This document shows, in pieces, positions 1-10,857 of a stretch of 64,000 nt of DNA; position 1 is the first letter of the stretch, and every line of letters begins with the position of its first letter. Made by a program: the position numbers and the translations under genes. The stretch comes from Cellulomonas fimi. Lineage in GTDB: Bacteria > Actinomycetota > Actinomycetes > Actinomycetales > Cellulomonadaceae. The notes under the pieces are model-generated. The model did no database searches, had not been told where the DNA came from, and saw only the letters and a program-made list of their open reading frames with translations. The stretch lies in contig NZ_JABCJJ010000015.1 of the NCBI RefSeq assembly GCF_012952065.1, positions 1 to 64,000 of the forward strand, in the 5' to 3' direction.

Positions 1-982
1 ACGGGCCCGTGTACGGGGTCAGCGCCACACCGTCGGGGACACCCGTGCTCGTCGCATCCGGGAACCCGGTCGACGACGCCACCGGAGCGACGGGTCCCGG
101 AACAGGGGCCGGGGCCGGTGCGGGGGCAGGGGCCGGGGCAGGGGCCGGTGCGGCAGCGGGTTTCAGCCAGCCGTTCCGCTTCGCGTACTCGTCGCTGGCC
201 ACGATGCTGCCGATGACGGCCTCCGTTCGCGCGCCCTGCTGGATCGCCGTGACCCACGTCGCGCGGCCTTCCAGGTCGACGCCCCTGCGCAGCAGGTGCT
301 GGTAGTAGCCGTCGATGTCGGTGGAGAGCCGCTCGGTCGAGAGCAGGAAGCCGCGCGCGACCGCCTCACGGCTGGCTCCGAGGGCGAGCTGGCTCACCCA
401 GTGCCGCACCTCCGCGGCACCCGCGTCTCGGCCCAGGACGTGCCGGTACAGCTGCTCGACCCAGACAGGATCCGTGGCCCCGGCCCGGTAGAAGTACTCG
501 GGCGAAGCGACGAAGCCCCCCTCCATCTGCTGGATGGTCATCCCGCTGTCCATGGCCGCGAGCCAGTGCGCCATGCCAGTCGGATCGGGCGCACGGCCCA
601 GGAAGTCCTCGTAGGCCTGCCGGATGAGCCCGCTGCGGTACTCGGCGGCCCGGGTGATCGCGTTCGCGACGTACACCCGAGGTGTCCCCGAGGTCAGTGC
701 CGCCGTCCACGTCTGGAGCCCCGAGGGGTCGGGTGCGCGACCGAACAGGTCCCGGTAGACCGCCGTCACATACGCACCGACCCCCGGGGACGACTGGGCT
801 GGTGCGGCGACGACCGCGGGCACCGCCGCAGGGGCCGCGGTGGCCTGCGCCATCGGGACCGCAGCCCCGCCCGCGAGAACGACGCTGAGTGCTGCGCCTA
901 CCGTCAGCGCGGTCCGGCGGGAGCGCGATGCACCTCGGACGCCTCTTCCGGCCGCCCGACGTGTGGACTTGTTCGAAGGCAT
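1..982 (-). CDS. Secreted DUF4214 repeat protein (partial, 3' end beyond window)
   Basis: The frame is open from ATG at 982 to the left edge, about 327 codons; the C-terminus is missing. Residues 1-48 form a signal peptide: an Arg-rich start, then a hydrophobic run ending AQA. Residues 69-270 hold four DUF4214-type repeats built around VYRDLFGRAPDPSG, AYEDFLGRAPDPTG, LYRHVLGRDAGA and YYQHLLRRGVD, each followed by a Trp-containing helix. DUF4214 occurs in S-layer-associated and other surface proteins and is thought to mediate protein contacts. A Pro-Ala linker (about 275-300) leads to GFPDATSTGVPDG, which resembles the opening of secreted beta-helix or carbohydrate-binding domains of actinobacteria (from memory of the family). 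ATG 982 is preceded by GGAG about 8 bases upstream. Likely an exported cell-surface or carbohydrate-interacting protein; the effector domain lies outside the window. Confidence 0.85.
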   Translation of the reverse strand, partial: MPSNKSTRRAAGRGVRGASRSRRTALTVGAALSVVLAGGAAVPMAQATAAPAAVPAVVAAPAQSSPGVGAYVTAVYRDLFGRAPDPSGLQTWTAALTSGTPRVYVANAITRAAEYRSGLIRQAYEDFLGRAPDPTGMAHWLAAMDSGMTIQQMEGGFVASPEYFYRAGATDPVWVEQLYRHVLGRDAGAAEVRHWVSQLALGASREAVARGFLLSTERLSTDIDGYYQHLLRRGVDLEGRATWVTAIQQGARTEAVIGSIVASDEYAKRNGWLKPAAAPAPAPAPAPAPAPAPVPGPVAPVASSTGFPDATSTGVPDGVALTPYTGP

Positions 983-1700
983 AAGGAACTCCATGATTCG
1001 GCGGCCTGGCAGACCTCTTGGGGTCCCATGGCTTTGCGTCCCCGTCTCGCGACGGGTTTGCCCTTGTCGTCAATGCGTTCCACAGGGACCATGCCCGGAG
1101 CCGGCCACCTGTGCGCTGCCATGGTGACCCGCCCACGAGCGTCCCGGAAGCGCAGGCGTGCTCAGCGCCGCCCGCGAATCGTGTGCATTTGGGACTTGTC
1201 CGGACAACCTTGTTCCGAATGTGATGAGAATCACAGAGATCGCGGCCCGCCCGGGTGGCTCATGTCCGGCGAATGTGCAAAGGCCTCCCCACGACACCGG
1301 CCGCGGTCCCTCCCGATCTCGCGAGAGAGCGGCGTGAGGCCTCGGCCGGCAGGCCCACGCGCCCACCGCCGACTCATTTCAACGCGAAGCGCCCACTGTC
1401 CACGCAGAGCGTTCCGCGCTCAGTGCCCGATGAGACCCTCCGCGCAGGCCAGGTCACCAACGTCGGCCCGACCTCGGCCCCGACGCCCTGAGGGTTGGAC
1501 GGAGCGGCGGTCAAATGGCCTACACGGTCCGCGACACTCGGTCTCACCACTTAACAGACTCTTTGGCCGCCTTATGGTCCGCCCCACGGGTCACAGGCGC
1601 TACGACTTGCCTGGTCAACCCGCGCGCGTCTCCGCTCGAGCGCACCACGCAGGTAACGCAACGCACCCCACCGTTCAACGCGCAGCGGTCCCCGCTCCCG
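983..1700. other. Long intergenic region upstream of the DUF4214 gene
   Basis: About 720 bases between the DUF4214 start and tRNA-Gln. No open frame here has convincing codon use, and part of it (about 1200-1640) is visibly less GC-rich than neighbouring genes. The one clear element is the CRP-type palindrome at 1220-1235. No integrase remnant and no repeat of the tRNA 3' end is visible. Confidence 0.5.
1220..1235. promoter_or_regulatory. CRP/GlxR-type operator TGTGA-N6-TCACA
   Basis: TGTGATGAGAATCACA is a perfect match to the TGTGA-N6-TCACA consensus bound by Crp/GlxR-type cAMP receptor proteins. It lies 238 bases upstream of the DUF4214 start. No -10 hexamer sits at class I or class II spacing from it, so whether it activates, represses, or serves another transcript is unclear. 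cAMP-linked control would fit a secreted glycan-related protein (inference). Confidence 0.5.
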
Positions 1701-1772
1701 CTCCGCCTCCAGGATTCGAACCTGGACCGCAAGGCTCCAAAGGCCTGCGTGCTGCCGTTACACCAAGGCGGA
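1701..1772 (-). tRNA. tRNA-Gln (TTG anticodon)
   Basis: A 72-base cloverleaf reads on the minus strand. The acceptor stem TCCGCCT pairs with AGGCGGA, the D arm is GTGT/GCAC, the anticodon loop is CTTTGGA (anticodon TTG), and the T arm CCAGG-TTCGAAT-CCTGG is perfect. The discriminator base is G and CCA is not encoded. Confidence 0.93.
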
Positions 1773-1846
1773 CCGACCTCGCCCGACGACCTGTGCAGGC
1801 GCCGGCGCGCCCACAGTCTGCCAGCACGGCACGGCATGATGGCCGC

Positions 1847-2500
1847 GTGGCAGCCGAGAGCAAGCGACCCGCGCGCGCCCGCATGACGGGCAAGGAGCGG
1901 CGAGAGCAGCTGCTCGACGTCTCGCGCCGGCTGTTCGCCGAGAAGGGCTTCGAGGGCACGAGCGTCGAGGAGATCGCGGTCCGGGCGCAGGTCTCGAAGC
2001 CGGTTGTCTACGAGCACTTCGGCGGCAAGGAGGGGGTCTACGCCGTCGTCGTCGACCGCGAGATCGAGGCGCTCACGGGCGCCCTGACCGAAGCCCTGAC
2101 CTCCGGGGGCCATCCCAAGGTGCTGCTCGAGCGGACGGCGCTCGCGCTCCTGACCTACATCGAGCAGAACACGGACGGCTTCCGGATCCTCGTGCGAGAC
2201 TCCCCCGTCGCCCAGGCCACCGGCACGTTCTCGAGCCTCATCGGGGACGTCGCGACCCAGGTCGAGCACCTGCTGGCCGACCAGTTCAAGCGGCAGGGGC
2301 TGGACCCGAAGACCGCGCCGATCTACGCACGCATGCTCGTCGGGATGGTCGCCCTGACCGGCCAGCACTGGCTCGACTCGCGCAGCCCGAAGAAGACCGA
2401 CGTCGCGGCGCACCTGGTCAACCTCGCGTGGAACGGCCTCAGCGGGCTCGAGCGGCGGCCGAGCCTGGCGCGCGCGGCACCGGTCGACGGCGCGCGGTAG
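1847..2500 (+). CDS. TetR/AcrR family transcriptional regulator
   Basis: A 217-residue TetR-type repressor. The N-terminal helix-turn-helix spans about residues 15-62, with LFAEKGFEGTSVEEIA and VSKPVVYEHFGGKEGVY, which is typical of the family; residues 70-205 are the helical ligand/dimer domain. GTG 1847 is chosen over ATG 1883 because CATGAT at 1835-1840 fits a -10 hexamer placing transcription start on the GTG itself, i.e. a leaderless mRNA. Downstream, in the same direction, is an independent MarR gene. The effector and targets are not evident; no transporter or enzyme gene is divergent from it. It faces away from the tRNA-Gln. Confidence 0.88.
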   Translation: MAAESKRPARARMTGKERREQLLDVSRRLFAEKGFEGTSVEEIAVRAQVSKPVVYEHFGGKEGVYAVVVDREIEALTGALTEALTSGGHPKVLLERTALALLTYIEQNTDGFRILVRDSPVAQATGTFSSLIGDVATQVEHLLADQFKRQGLDPKTAPIYARMLVGMVALTGQHWLDSRSPKKTDVAAHLVNLAWNGLSGLERRPSLARAAPVDGAR

Positions 2501-2580
2501 CTCAGCGGAAGCAGGCGGGCTTCTGCAGGCGGCCTCGCGCAGGCGACCGGGCGGCTCTCCCGCGGACACGCGTGCGATAT

Positions 2581-2598
2581 CTCGATGTCGAGTAATCT
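2581..2598 (+). promoter_or_regulatory. CTCGA-TG-TCGAG operator abutting a -10 (TAATCT) for the MarR gene
   Basis: CTCGATGTCGAG (2581-2592) is a perfect 5+2+5 inverted repeat placed directly against TAATCT (2593-2598). That hexamer would start transcription at about 2605, one base before the MarR ATG. A regulator bound here would block RNA polymerase, so autoregulation by the MarR protein is the simplest reading (inference). Confidence 0.5.
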
Positions 2599-2605
2599 CC
2601 GGTCC

Positions 2606-3130
2606 ATGACCTCCGACCCCGACGCGCGCGGCCCGCGACGCGAGGACGAGGTCGACCGCATCGTCGCCGCGTGGCGCCGGGAACGGCCCGATCTCGACGT
2701 CGAGCCTCTGACCGTGCTGTCCCGCGTGTCGCGACTGGCCCGTCACCTCGACCTGGCCCGGCGCGGGTCGTTCGCGCGTCACGACCTGGAGCCGTGGGAG
2801 TTCGACGTCCTCTCGGCGCTCCGGCGCGCGGGCGAGCCGTACCGGCTGTCCCCCGGTGCCCTGCTCACGCAGACGCTGGTCACCTCGGGCACGATGACCA
2901 ACCGGATCGACCGGCTCGCCGAGCGCGGGCTCGTCCAGCGCCTGCCGTCGCCCGGCGACCGGCGGGGCGTCCTGGTCCAGCTCACCGAGCAGGGGCGGGC
3001 ACGCGTCGACGCGGCGATGTCGGAGCTGCTCGACGTCGAGCGTGGGCTCCTCGCGCGGCTCGACACCCGGGACCGCGAGCGGCTCGCAGAGCTGTTGCAC
3101 GACGTCGTCGCCCCCTTCGACTCCCCCTGA
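2606..3130 (+). CDS. MarR family transcriptional regulator
   Basis: 174 residues with a winged helix-turn-helix at about 62-128. Its recognition-helix region contains TSGTMTNRIDRLAERGLV, followed by the wing with DRRGVLVQLTEQG, both typical of MarR proteins. The start is set at ATG 2606 because a -10-like TAATCT lies 7 bases upstream; the alternative ATG 2585 lies inside the operator palindrome. It runs convergently towards the glycosyltransferase gene at 3305. Such regulators usually answer to phenolic ligands or oxidants and control efflux or detoxification. No target gene is adjacent, so the physiological signal is unknown. Confidence 0.9.
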   Translation: MTSDPDARGPRREDEVDRIVAAWRRERPDLDVEPLTVLSRVSRLARHLDLARRGSFARHDLEPWEFDVLSALRRAGEPYRLSPGALLTQTLVTSGTMTNRIDRLAERGLVQRLPSPGDRRGVLVQLTEQGRARVDAAMSELLDVERGLLARLDTRDRERLAELLHDVVAPFDSP

Positions 3131-3304
3131 CCCCGCGCCCGACGCCCGAGCCGCCCTCGCCCCGCCGCCCCGCCGAGTGCGACGTTCCGCCGCCCATTCA
3201 CGCGACAGCACCGCCACACGTCTCACTCGCGCGCCCGGAGGACAGGGGACCGGTGGCGCGGTGTGGGTGTGGATGTCGGGTGCGTGGTGCGGGGTGCGGC
3301 GTCG

Positions 3305-4905
3305 TCAGGGCCGGCGGGTCCAGAGCTCGATGTTGCCGGCGCGCCCGGCCGGCGTGAAGTGCTCCTCGAGGTAGGCACGCGCACGCGGCCCGAGGTCCTG
3401 CTTGGGGCGGTGCGCGGCGAGCAGCGCGCCGTCGCTCGCGGCGAGCTCCTCGAGCACGAGGGCGTCGAGGTCGCGGGCCGACGTGCGCGGCAGCGAGCCG
3501 CCGGCGTGCAGCAGCAGGGAGGCTCCCACCACGTCGGGCGTCGCGGGGCAGCCGGCGTCGACCTGGTCGGCCGCCACGTCGGCGACCTGCAGGAACGACG
3601 GGTTGCGCGCCCACAGGCACTCGTGGCCGGCGACGAGCTCCGCGAGAGCGGCGTTGTCGACCTGGCTCCGGATCGGCAGCGGGGGCTGCGTGAGCGCCAG
3701 ACCGGCCCCGCCGACGACGGCGAGCGTCGTCAGGGCGGCCACGCCCACCCGGGCGGGCCGCCCGCCGCGCGCCCGGACGACGCGCACCAGCCCGCCCGCG
3801 CCCGCACCGAGCAGCAGGCAGAGCGCCGGTGCCACGAACGCGGCGTAGTGCAGGTAGTAGCTGGGCGCGAGAGCCAGCGCGAGCAGCTGCACGGCGGCGA
3901 GCAGCCCCCACCACACGGGGTCGGCCCAGCGCCGCGGGCGCACACGCCGCGGGGTGGCGGCGGCGAGCGGGGCGAGGACGAGCGCGAGCAGCACCAGCCC
4001 GACGCCGAGCGCGACCGTCTCGCTCGGCGGCGCGTGCAGCCCCGCCGTCGGGTCGAGCGTCCCCAGGCGGAAGGCCAACCCCTTGTCCTGCCTGGGGCGG
4101 GCGAGCTGGGTCACGACGACGTCCTGCCAGAACGCGCCCGGCGCGGCGACCAGGAACGGGAGGACCACGGGGGCCGCACCTGCGACGCACCACGCGACCC
4201 AGCGCCCGGCCGCGCGCACGCCCCAGCGGGACAGCACGAGCAGGCCCAGCACCGCGGCGTCGAGCACGACCCAGGTCTTGACCGTGACGGCGAGGCCGAG
4301 CGCGACGCCCGAGACTGCCAGCGCGCGGCGCACGAACGGCGTCGACGCCGACGTGCCCGGCGCCGCGCGGCGCAGAGCGAGGAGCGCGACCAGCAGCCCG
4401 ACGTTGATCGGGACCTGGAGGTAGGCGGTGTGCTCGGCCGCGACAGCCGCTCCCCACAGCGCGTACGCGCCGCCGCCGACCGCCGCGGCCAGCGCACCCC
4501 GCGGCGCGAGGACCAGGGCGACGAGCACGGCGGCCGTCGCACCCAGCGCCATGAACGCGAGCCGCACGAGCGCGAGCGCCCACGAGTCGCCCAGCAGGTC
4601 GGCGGTCGCAGCGAACGGCGCGAGGAGCACCGCGATCCCCGGCGGGTGGAGGAACACCTCGTCCCGGTACGGCAGCAGCCCTGCCAGCAGGCGCTGCGCG
4701 AGGGCCAGGTGGACGCCGTCGTCGTACCCGAGGACACCGCGCAGCGTGCCCGCGGTAAGCACCGGGACCAGGCGCGCCGCGAGCGCGATCACCGCGACGG
4801 CGACGAGCAGCGGGCCGAGCCCGCGCGGGCGGGCCGCTCGGGACGTGCGGAGGCTCCCGTCGGCGTCGTCGACCAGGGCGTCGCGGTCCGCGACCGGCGC
4901 GCCGG

Positions 4906-4909
<4 letters not shown>
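3305..4909 (-). CDS. GT-C membrane glycosyltransferase (mannosyltransferase-like)
   Basis: About 534 residues with roughly ten hydrophobic segments, starting at residue 31. The acidic motif GYDDGVH (about 61-67) in the first extracytoplasmic loop and PYRDEVFLHPPG downstream are the layout of GT-C / GT39-like enzymes that take sugar from polyprenyl phosphate on the outer face of the membrane. GTG 4909 overlaps the stop of the upstream ABC-F gene as GTGA, giving translational coupling. GTG 4933 is an alternative start but has its Shine-Dalgarno-like GAGGAG only two bases away. Acceptor and product (glycoprotein, lipoglycan or exopolysaccharide) cannot be read from sequence. Confidence 0.8.
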
Positions 4910-6756
<1,847 letters not shown>

Positions 6757-6824
6757 CGAACCGTTTCGTGGAGGTGTCAGGTACGGGGGGTCAGGTACGG
6801 GGGGGTGCGGAAGGACCTCCGCGG

Positions 6825-7793
6825 TCAGTCCGAGTCGTCCGCCACGTCGCCGACGCCGCCACGCGCGCCGTGCACGACGCGCGCTCCGGGCACCGGGCCG
6901 ACGGCGGTCGCGACCTGGTCCGCGACACCCGCGGCGGTCCACGCGGCCGCGACGACGAGCGCGTGCTGGCGGCTGCGGGCGAGCGCGGCGACCGTCGGAC
7001 CCGAGCCGGACACGAGCACGCCGAGGGCGCCGGCGTCCTCCGCGACCGCGAGCGACTCCGCGAGACTCGGGGCGAGCTCGAGCGCGGCGTGCTGGAGGTC
7101 GTTGTGGAGCGCGCGGCCGAGCGCGGGCGCGTCACCGGCCCGGAGCGCCTGCATGAGCGCGCGGTCGGCCTCGGGCTCGAGCCGCGTGGCGCCGGAGATC
7201 AGCTCGTCGAAGACGCCGAACACGCGCGCGGTCGACAGCCCCTCGTCCCGCACCGCGAACGCCCAGTGGTACTCGCCCCGGCTCATGGCGGGGGTCAGCA
7301 GGTGTCCCCGGCCGGTCCCGATCGCGGTGTGACCGGCGAGCGAGAACGGCACGTCGGAGCCCAGGCGGGCCGCGAGGTCGGCGAGCTCCTCGCGCGCGAG
7401 CCCCGTGCGCCACAGGGCGTCGCACGCGATCAGCGCCCCCGCGGCGTCCGCCGAGCCGCCGGCCATCCCGCCCGCGACGGGAACCGCCTTGTGCAGGTGC
7501 AGGTGCACGCCGGCGTCGACCCCGGTGCGGGCGGCGAGCAGCTGGGCCGCCGCGAGCGCGAGGTTCTCGGGACCCGTCGGCACGAGGTGCGAGTGCTGCC
7601 CCGAAACGGTCACGCTGAGGGCCGTCGAGGGCCGCGCCACGACCTCCTCGTAGAGGGAGACCGCCTGGAAGACGGTCGCGAGCGGGTGGTAGCCGTCGGC
7701 CTCGCGGGCGCCCACCCGGAGGGACAGGTTGACCTTGCCCGGCGCGCGCACGCGCACCTCGCGGTCGGTCCGGACCTGGCTGGGAAGGCTCAC
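6825..7793 (-). CDS. ispE: 4-(cytidine 5'-diphospho)-2-C-methyl-D-erythritol kinase
   Basis: A 322-residue GHMP kinase that phosphorylates CDP-ME, the fourth step of the MEP isoprenoid pathway, in the cytosol. It shows APGKVNLSLRVG near residue 17, the ATP-binding glycine motif AGGMAGGSADAAG (about 108-120), and the late VSGSGPTVAAL motif. GTG 7793 overlaps the rsmA stop as GTGA, so the two are translationally coupled, a pairing widely conserved in actinobacteria. Length is normal for the family. A 68-base gap containing two copies of GTCAGGTACGGGGG separates it from the ABC-F gene. Confidence 0.95.
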   Translation of the reverse strand: MSLPSQVRTDREVRVRAPGKVNLSLRVGAREADGYHPLATVFQAVSLYEEVVARPSTALSVTVSGQHSHLVPTGPENLALAAAQLLAARTGVDAGVHLHLHKAVPVAGGMAGGSADAAGALIACDALWRTGLAREELADLAARLGSDVPFSLAGHTAIGTGRGHLLTPAMSRGEYHWAFAVRDEGLSTARVFGVFDELISGATRLEPEADRALMQALRAGDAPALGRALHNDLQHAALELAPSLAESLAVAEDAGALGVLVSGSGPTVAALARSRQHALVVAAAWTAAGVADQVATAVGPVPGARVVHGARGGVGDVADDSD

Positions 7794-8704
7794 GCGTCCA
7801 CTGTGCCAGGTGTGCGGCCAGGTGCGCTCGGCCGGGCGACGCCCTCGGCGACGCGGGCGAAGTCCTCGATGGCGAGCCGCTCGCCGCGCGCCTCGGGGTC
7901 GACGCCGGCCGTTCGGAGCGCGGCCACAGCGCCTTCGGATGACCCCGCGATCCCCGCGAGCGCCGACCGCAGCATCTTGCGCCGCTGAGCGAACGCGGCG
8001 TCCACCACGGCGAAGACCTCCTCGCGTGACGCCGTCGTCGGCGGTGGGTCGCGCCGCTCCAGGGCGACCAGGGCGGAGTCGACGTTGGGCACGGGCCAGA
8101 AGACGCTGCGTGCGATGGTCGACGTGCGGCGCGCCGACGCGTACCAGGCGACCTTGGCCGACGGGACACCGTAGGTGCGGCTCCCGGGCGGTGCCGCGAG
8201 GCGGTCGGCCACCTCGGCCTGCACCATGACGAGCACGCGCTCGAGGCTCGGGAAGCGTTCGAGGAACGTGAGCAGCACGGGCACCGAGACGTTGTACGGC
8301 AGGTTCGCGACGAGCGCGGTCGGGGGCGGGCCGGGCAGGTCGGTCACGTCGAGCGCGTCGGCGAGGACCACGTCGAGGCGGCCCTCGCCCCCCGCACCGG
8401 CACCCGGGAGATGACGCTCGACGGTCTCGGGGAGCAGCCGCGCCAGCACCGGGTCGATCTCCACCGCCACCACCGAGGCACCCGCCTCGAGCAGACCGAG
8501 CGTGAGCGACCCGAGGCCGGGCCCGACCTCGACGACCCGCTCCCCCGGGCGCACCTGGGCGGACCGCACGATCTTGCGCACCGTCCCGCCGTCGATCACG
8601 AAGTTCTGGCCCAAGGTCTTGGTCGGACGGATGCCGAGGCGCCCCGCCAGGTCCCGGATCTCCGCGGGACCCAGCAGGGCGCCGGGGATCTCACTCGTGC
8701 TCAC
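7790..8704 (-). CDS. rsmA: 16S rRNA (adenine1518-N6/adenine1519-N6)-dimethyltransferase
   Basis: 304 residues of the KsgA/RsmA family, which dimethylates two adjacent adenines in the 3' hairpin of 16S rRNA during 30S maturation. LGQNF (31-35) marks the N-terminal edge of the Rossmann fold, EVGPGLG (59-65) is the SAM-binding loop, and NLPY (134-137) is the catalytic motif. A C-terminal helical domain follows with FAQRRKMLRSAL. GTG 8704 is preceded by GAGG 8 bases upstream. In related genomes it directly follows rpfB; here a metal-transport cassette lies between. Confidence 0.95.
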   Translation of the reverse strand: MSTSEIPGALLGPAEIRDLAGRLGIRPTKTLGQNFVIDGGTVRKIVRSAQVRPGERVVEVGPGLGSLTLGLLEAGASVVAVEIDPVLARLLPETVERHLPGAGAGGEGRLDVVLADALDVTDLPGPPPTALVANLPYNVSVPVLLTFLERFPSLERVLVMVQAEVADRLAAPPGSRTYGVPSAKVAWYASARRTSTIARSVFWPVPNVDSALVALERRDPPPTTASREEVFAVVDAAFAQRRKMLRSALAGIAGSSEGAVAALRTAGVDPEARGERLAIEDFARVAEGVARPSAPGRTPGTVDA

Positions 8705-8765
8705 TCGCCGGACCTCATGGGCGTCGAGCCTAAGCCGCCGGCCGTCCCCCCGTGTTCCCGGCGCG

Positions 8766-8843
8766 TCACGCGGGGACAGGCTCGAGGGCCGTCTTGCCGG
8801 TCTCGGGACCGCCGAAGTCGTGGACCACGTGCACCGTGGACAT
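8766..8843 (-). pseudogene. 25-codon ORF resembling the N-terminus of a quinone oxidoreductase
   Basis: ATG 8843 is preceded by AGAGAAGA and starts 27 bases after the P-type ATPase stop. The peptide, VVHDFGGPE near its start and LEPVPA at its end, looks like the first strand and loop of zinc-type or quinone alcohol dehydrogenases, then stops at TGA. It is read as a scrap of a lost gene, or possibly a small peptide expressed with the ATPase. The similarity rests on about 15 residues only. Confidence 0.35.
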
Positions 8844-8870
8844 CGTCTTCTCTTCTCTCGTGGTCGCGGG

Positions 8871-10805
8871 TCAGCGGGTGGCGAGCTCGACCGGAGCGGT
8901 CGGTGCCTTCTGGGGCGCCTGCGCGCGGGGGGTGGTGTCGTCGCGGCGACGCAGGAGCCGCATCGCGTTGGCGATGACGACCAGGACCGACACCTCGTGG
9001 ACCAGCATCCCGATCGCCATGGTCACCCCGCCGGTGAAGACGCCGGCGAGCAGGAGGGTGACGGTCACGAGAGCGACGGTGATGTTCTGCCGCATCACGG
9101 ACACCGTGCGCTTGGCGAGGCCGATGGCCTCGGGCAGCCTGAGGAGGTTGTCACCCATGAGGGCGATGTCGGCGGTCTCGACGGCGACGGCGGAGCCCGC
9201 GGCCCCCATGGCGACCCCGACGTCGGCGGTTGCCAGGGCCGGGGCGTCGTTCACGCCGTCGCCGACCATCGCGACGGTGTGGCCCTGGGCCTGCAGCTCC
9301 CGGACGGCGTCGAGCTTGTCCTCGGGGAGCAGGCCGGCGCGGACCTCGTCCACCCCGGTGACCGCCCCGATCGCGTCCGCGACCAGCGGGGCGTCACCGG
9401 TGAGCATGACGACCTTCTTCACCCCGGCCGCGTGCAGGCGCCGGACCATCTCGGCGGCGTCCTCGCGGACCTGGTCGGCGACGGCGACCACCCCCGCGAC
9501 CGCCCCGTCCACCGCGACGATCATCGGGGTGCGGCCCGCCGCTGCGAGGCGGTGCGCGGTCAGGGCGGCGCCCACCGTGTCGGCGACGCCCTCGACGGCC
9601 AGCAGCGCGGCGTTGCCCACCAGGATTCGGCGCCCGCCGACGACGGCAACGATGCCCTTGCCCGGCACCGGCTCGGTCACCTCGGGCAGGCCGGGGGTGC
9701 CCACCCCCTCCGCGACGGCCGCGGCGAGGACCGGGCGCGCGAGCGGGTGCTCCGAACCGGCCTCGGCGGCCGCAGCCCAGGTCAGGACCTGGGCGCGGTC
9801 GAGGGCCGGGTCGAGGACCACCACGTCGGTCAGGTACGGGCGTCCCTCCGTCAGCGTGCCCGTCTTGTCCACGGCGACGACGTCGATCCGGGCGGAGCTC
9901 TCCAGGAACTCCCCGCCCTTGATGAGGATGCCGTCCTTCGCCGCGCGGCCGATGCCGGCGACGACGGCCACCGGGATGGAGATGACGAGTGCCCCGGGGC
10001 AGCCGATCACGAGCAGGGTCAGGGCGAGGACGACGTCCCCGGTGACCAGGCCGACCACCAGAGCGAGGGCCATGATGCCCGGGGTGTACCAGGTGGAGAA
10101 CCGGTCGATGAACGCCTGGGTCTTCGCCTTGGCGTCCTGGGCCTCCTCCACCCGGTGGATGATCCGGGCGAGGGTGGTGTCCGCACCCACCCCGGTGGCA
10201 CGCACCTGCAGGAACCCGCCACGCGAGACCGTGCCCGCGTAGACCAGGTCGCCCTCGACCTTCTCCGCCGGCATGGACTCACCGGTGATGGACGCCTCGT
10301 CCAGCGCCCCGGACCCGGCGACGACCTCGCCGTCCACCGGGACCTTGGCGCCGTTCTTGACCAGGACGGTCTCCCCCGTGCGGACCGCAGCGGCCGGGAC
10401 CTCGACCTGCTCACCGTCGCGCAGGACCACGGCGACGTCGGGGGCGACGGCGACGAGCTCGGCCAGTGCCGAGCGGGTCTTGTTCATGGTGCGCGCCTCG
10501 AGTGCGTGCCCGACGGCGAAGAGGAAGGTCACCGCCGCGGCCTCCCAGTACTCGCCGATGACGATCGCGCCGGCCGCGGCGACCGAGACCAGCAGGTCGA
10601 TGCTGATGACCTTCGCCGTGAGCGCACGGACCGCCTTGACGGCGATCGGGACACCGGCCACGAGCGCCGCCGCGACCATGAAGACGTTGCTCACCGCGTC
10701 CGAGCCGAGGACCCGTGCCACGCCGAACGCCAGCAGGATCAGCGCTCCGGACCCCGTCGGCACCCCCCACGGGCCGCGCCACCACGAGTGCTGCCGCCTG
10801 TTCAT
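8871..10805 (-). CDS. P1B-type heavy-metal translocating ATPase with CPG motif
   Basis: 644 residues: TGES actuator loop (174-177), phosphorylation motif DKTGT (313-317), SEHPLA (351-356) and GDGVND (about 515-520). There is no N-terminal metal-binding domain. The transmembrane metal-site motif, usually CPC, reads CPG (269-271), and the last helix pair has HEVSV...NAMRLL, closer to Zn/Cd/Pb-type than to Cu-type pumps. The protein would export (or possibly import) a divalent metal across the cytoplasmic membrane using ATP; the ion cannot be assigned. ATG 10805 has AGAGGA 7 bases upstream. A predicted promoter starts transcription at 10851. The partner HMA protein is encoded just upstream from its own matching promoter. 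The pair interrupts the rpf-rsmA neighbourhood. Confidence 0.88.
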   Translation of the reverse strand: MNRRQHSWWRGPWGVPTGSGALILLAFGVARVLGSDAVSNVFMVAAALVAGVPIAVKAVRALTAKVISIDLLVSVAAAGAIVIGEYWEAAAVTFLFAVGHALEARTMNKTRSALAELVAVAPDVAVVLRDGEQVEVPAAAVRTGETVLVKNGAKVPVDGEVVAGSGALDEASITGESMPAEKVEGDLVYAGTVSRGGFLQVRATGVGADTTLARIIHRVEEAQDAKAKTQAFIDRFSTWYTPGIMALALVVGLVTGDVVLALTLLVIGCPGALVISIPVAVVAGIGRAAKDGILIKGGEFLESSARIDVVAVDKTGTLTEGRPYLTDVVVLDPALDRAQVLTWAAAAEAGSEHPLARPVLAAAVAEGVGTPGLPEVTEPVPGKGIVAVVGGRRILVGNAALLAVEGVADTVGAALTAHRLAAAGRTPMIVAVDGAVAGVVAVADQVREDAAEMVRRLHAAGVKKVVMLTGDAPLVADAIGAVTGVDEVRAGLLPEDKLDAVRELQAQGHTVAMVGDGVNDAPALATADVGVAMGAAGSAVAVETADIALMGDNLLRLPEAIGLAKRTVSVMRQNITVALVTVTLLLAGVFTGGVTMAIGMLVHEVSVLVVIANAMRLLRRRDDTTPRAQAPQKAPTAPVELATR

Positions 10806-10857
10806 GACTGTTCCTCTCGTCGAAGCCGTCACCCGGGGACCCGGGGCCCTGGCCCCG

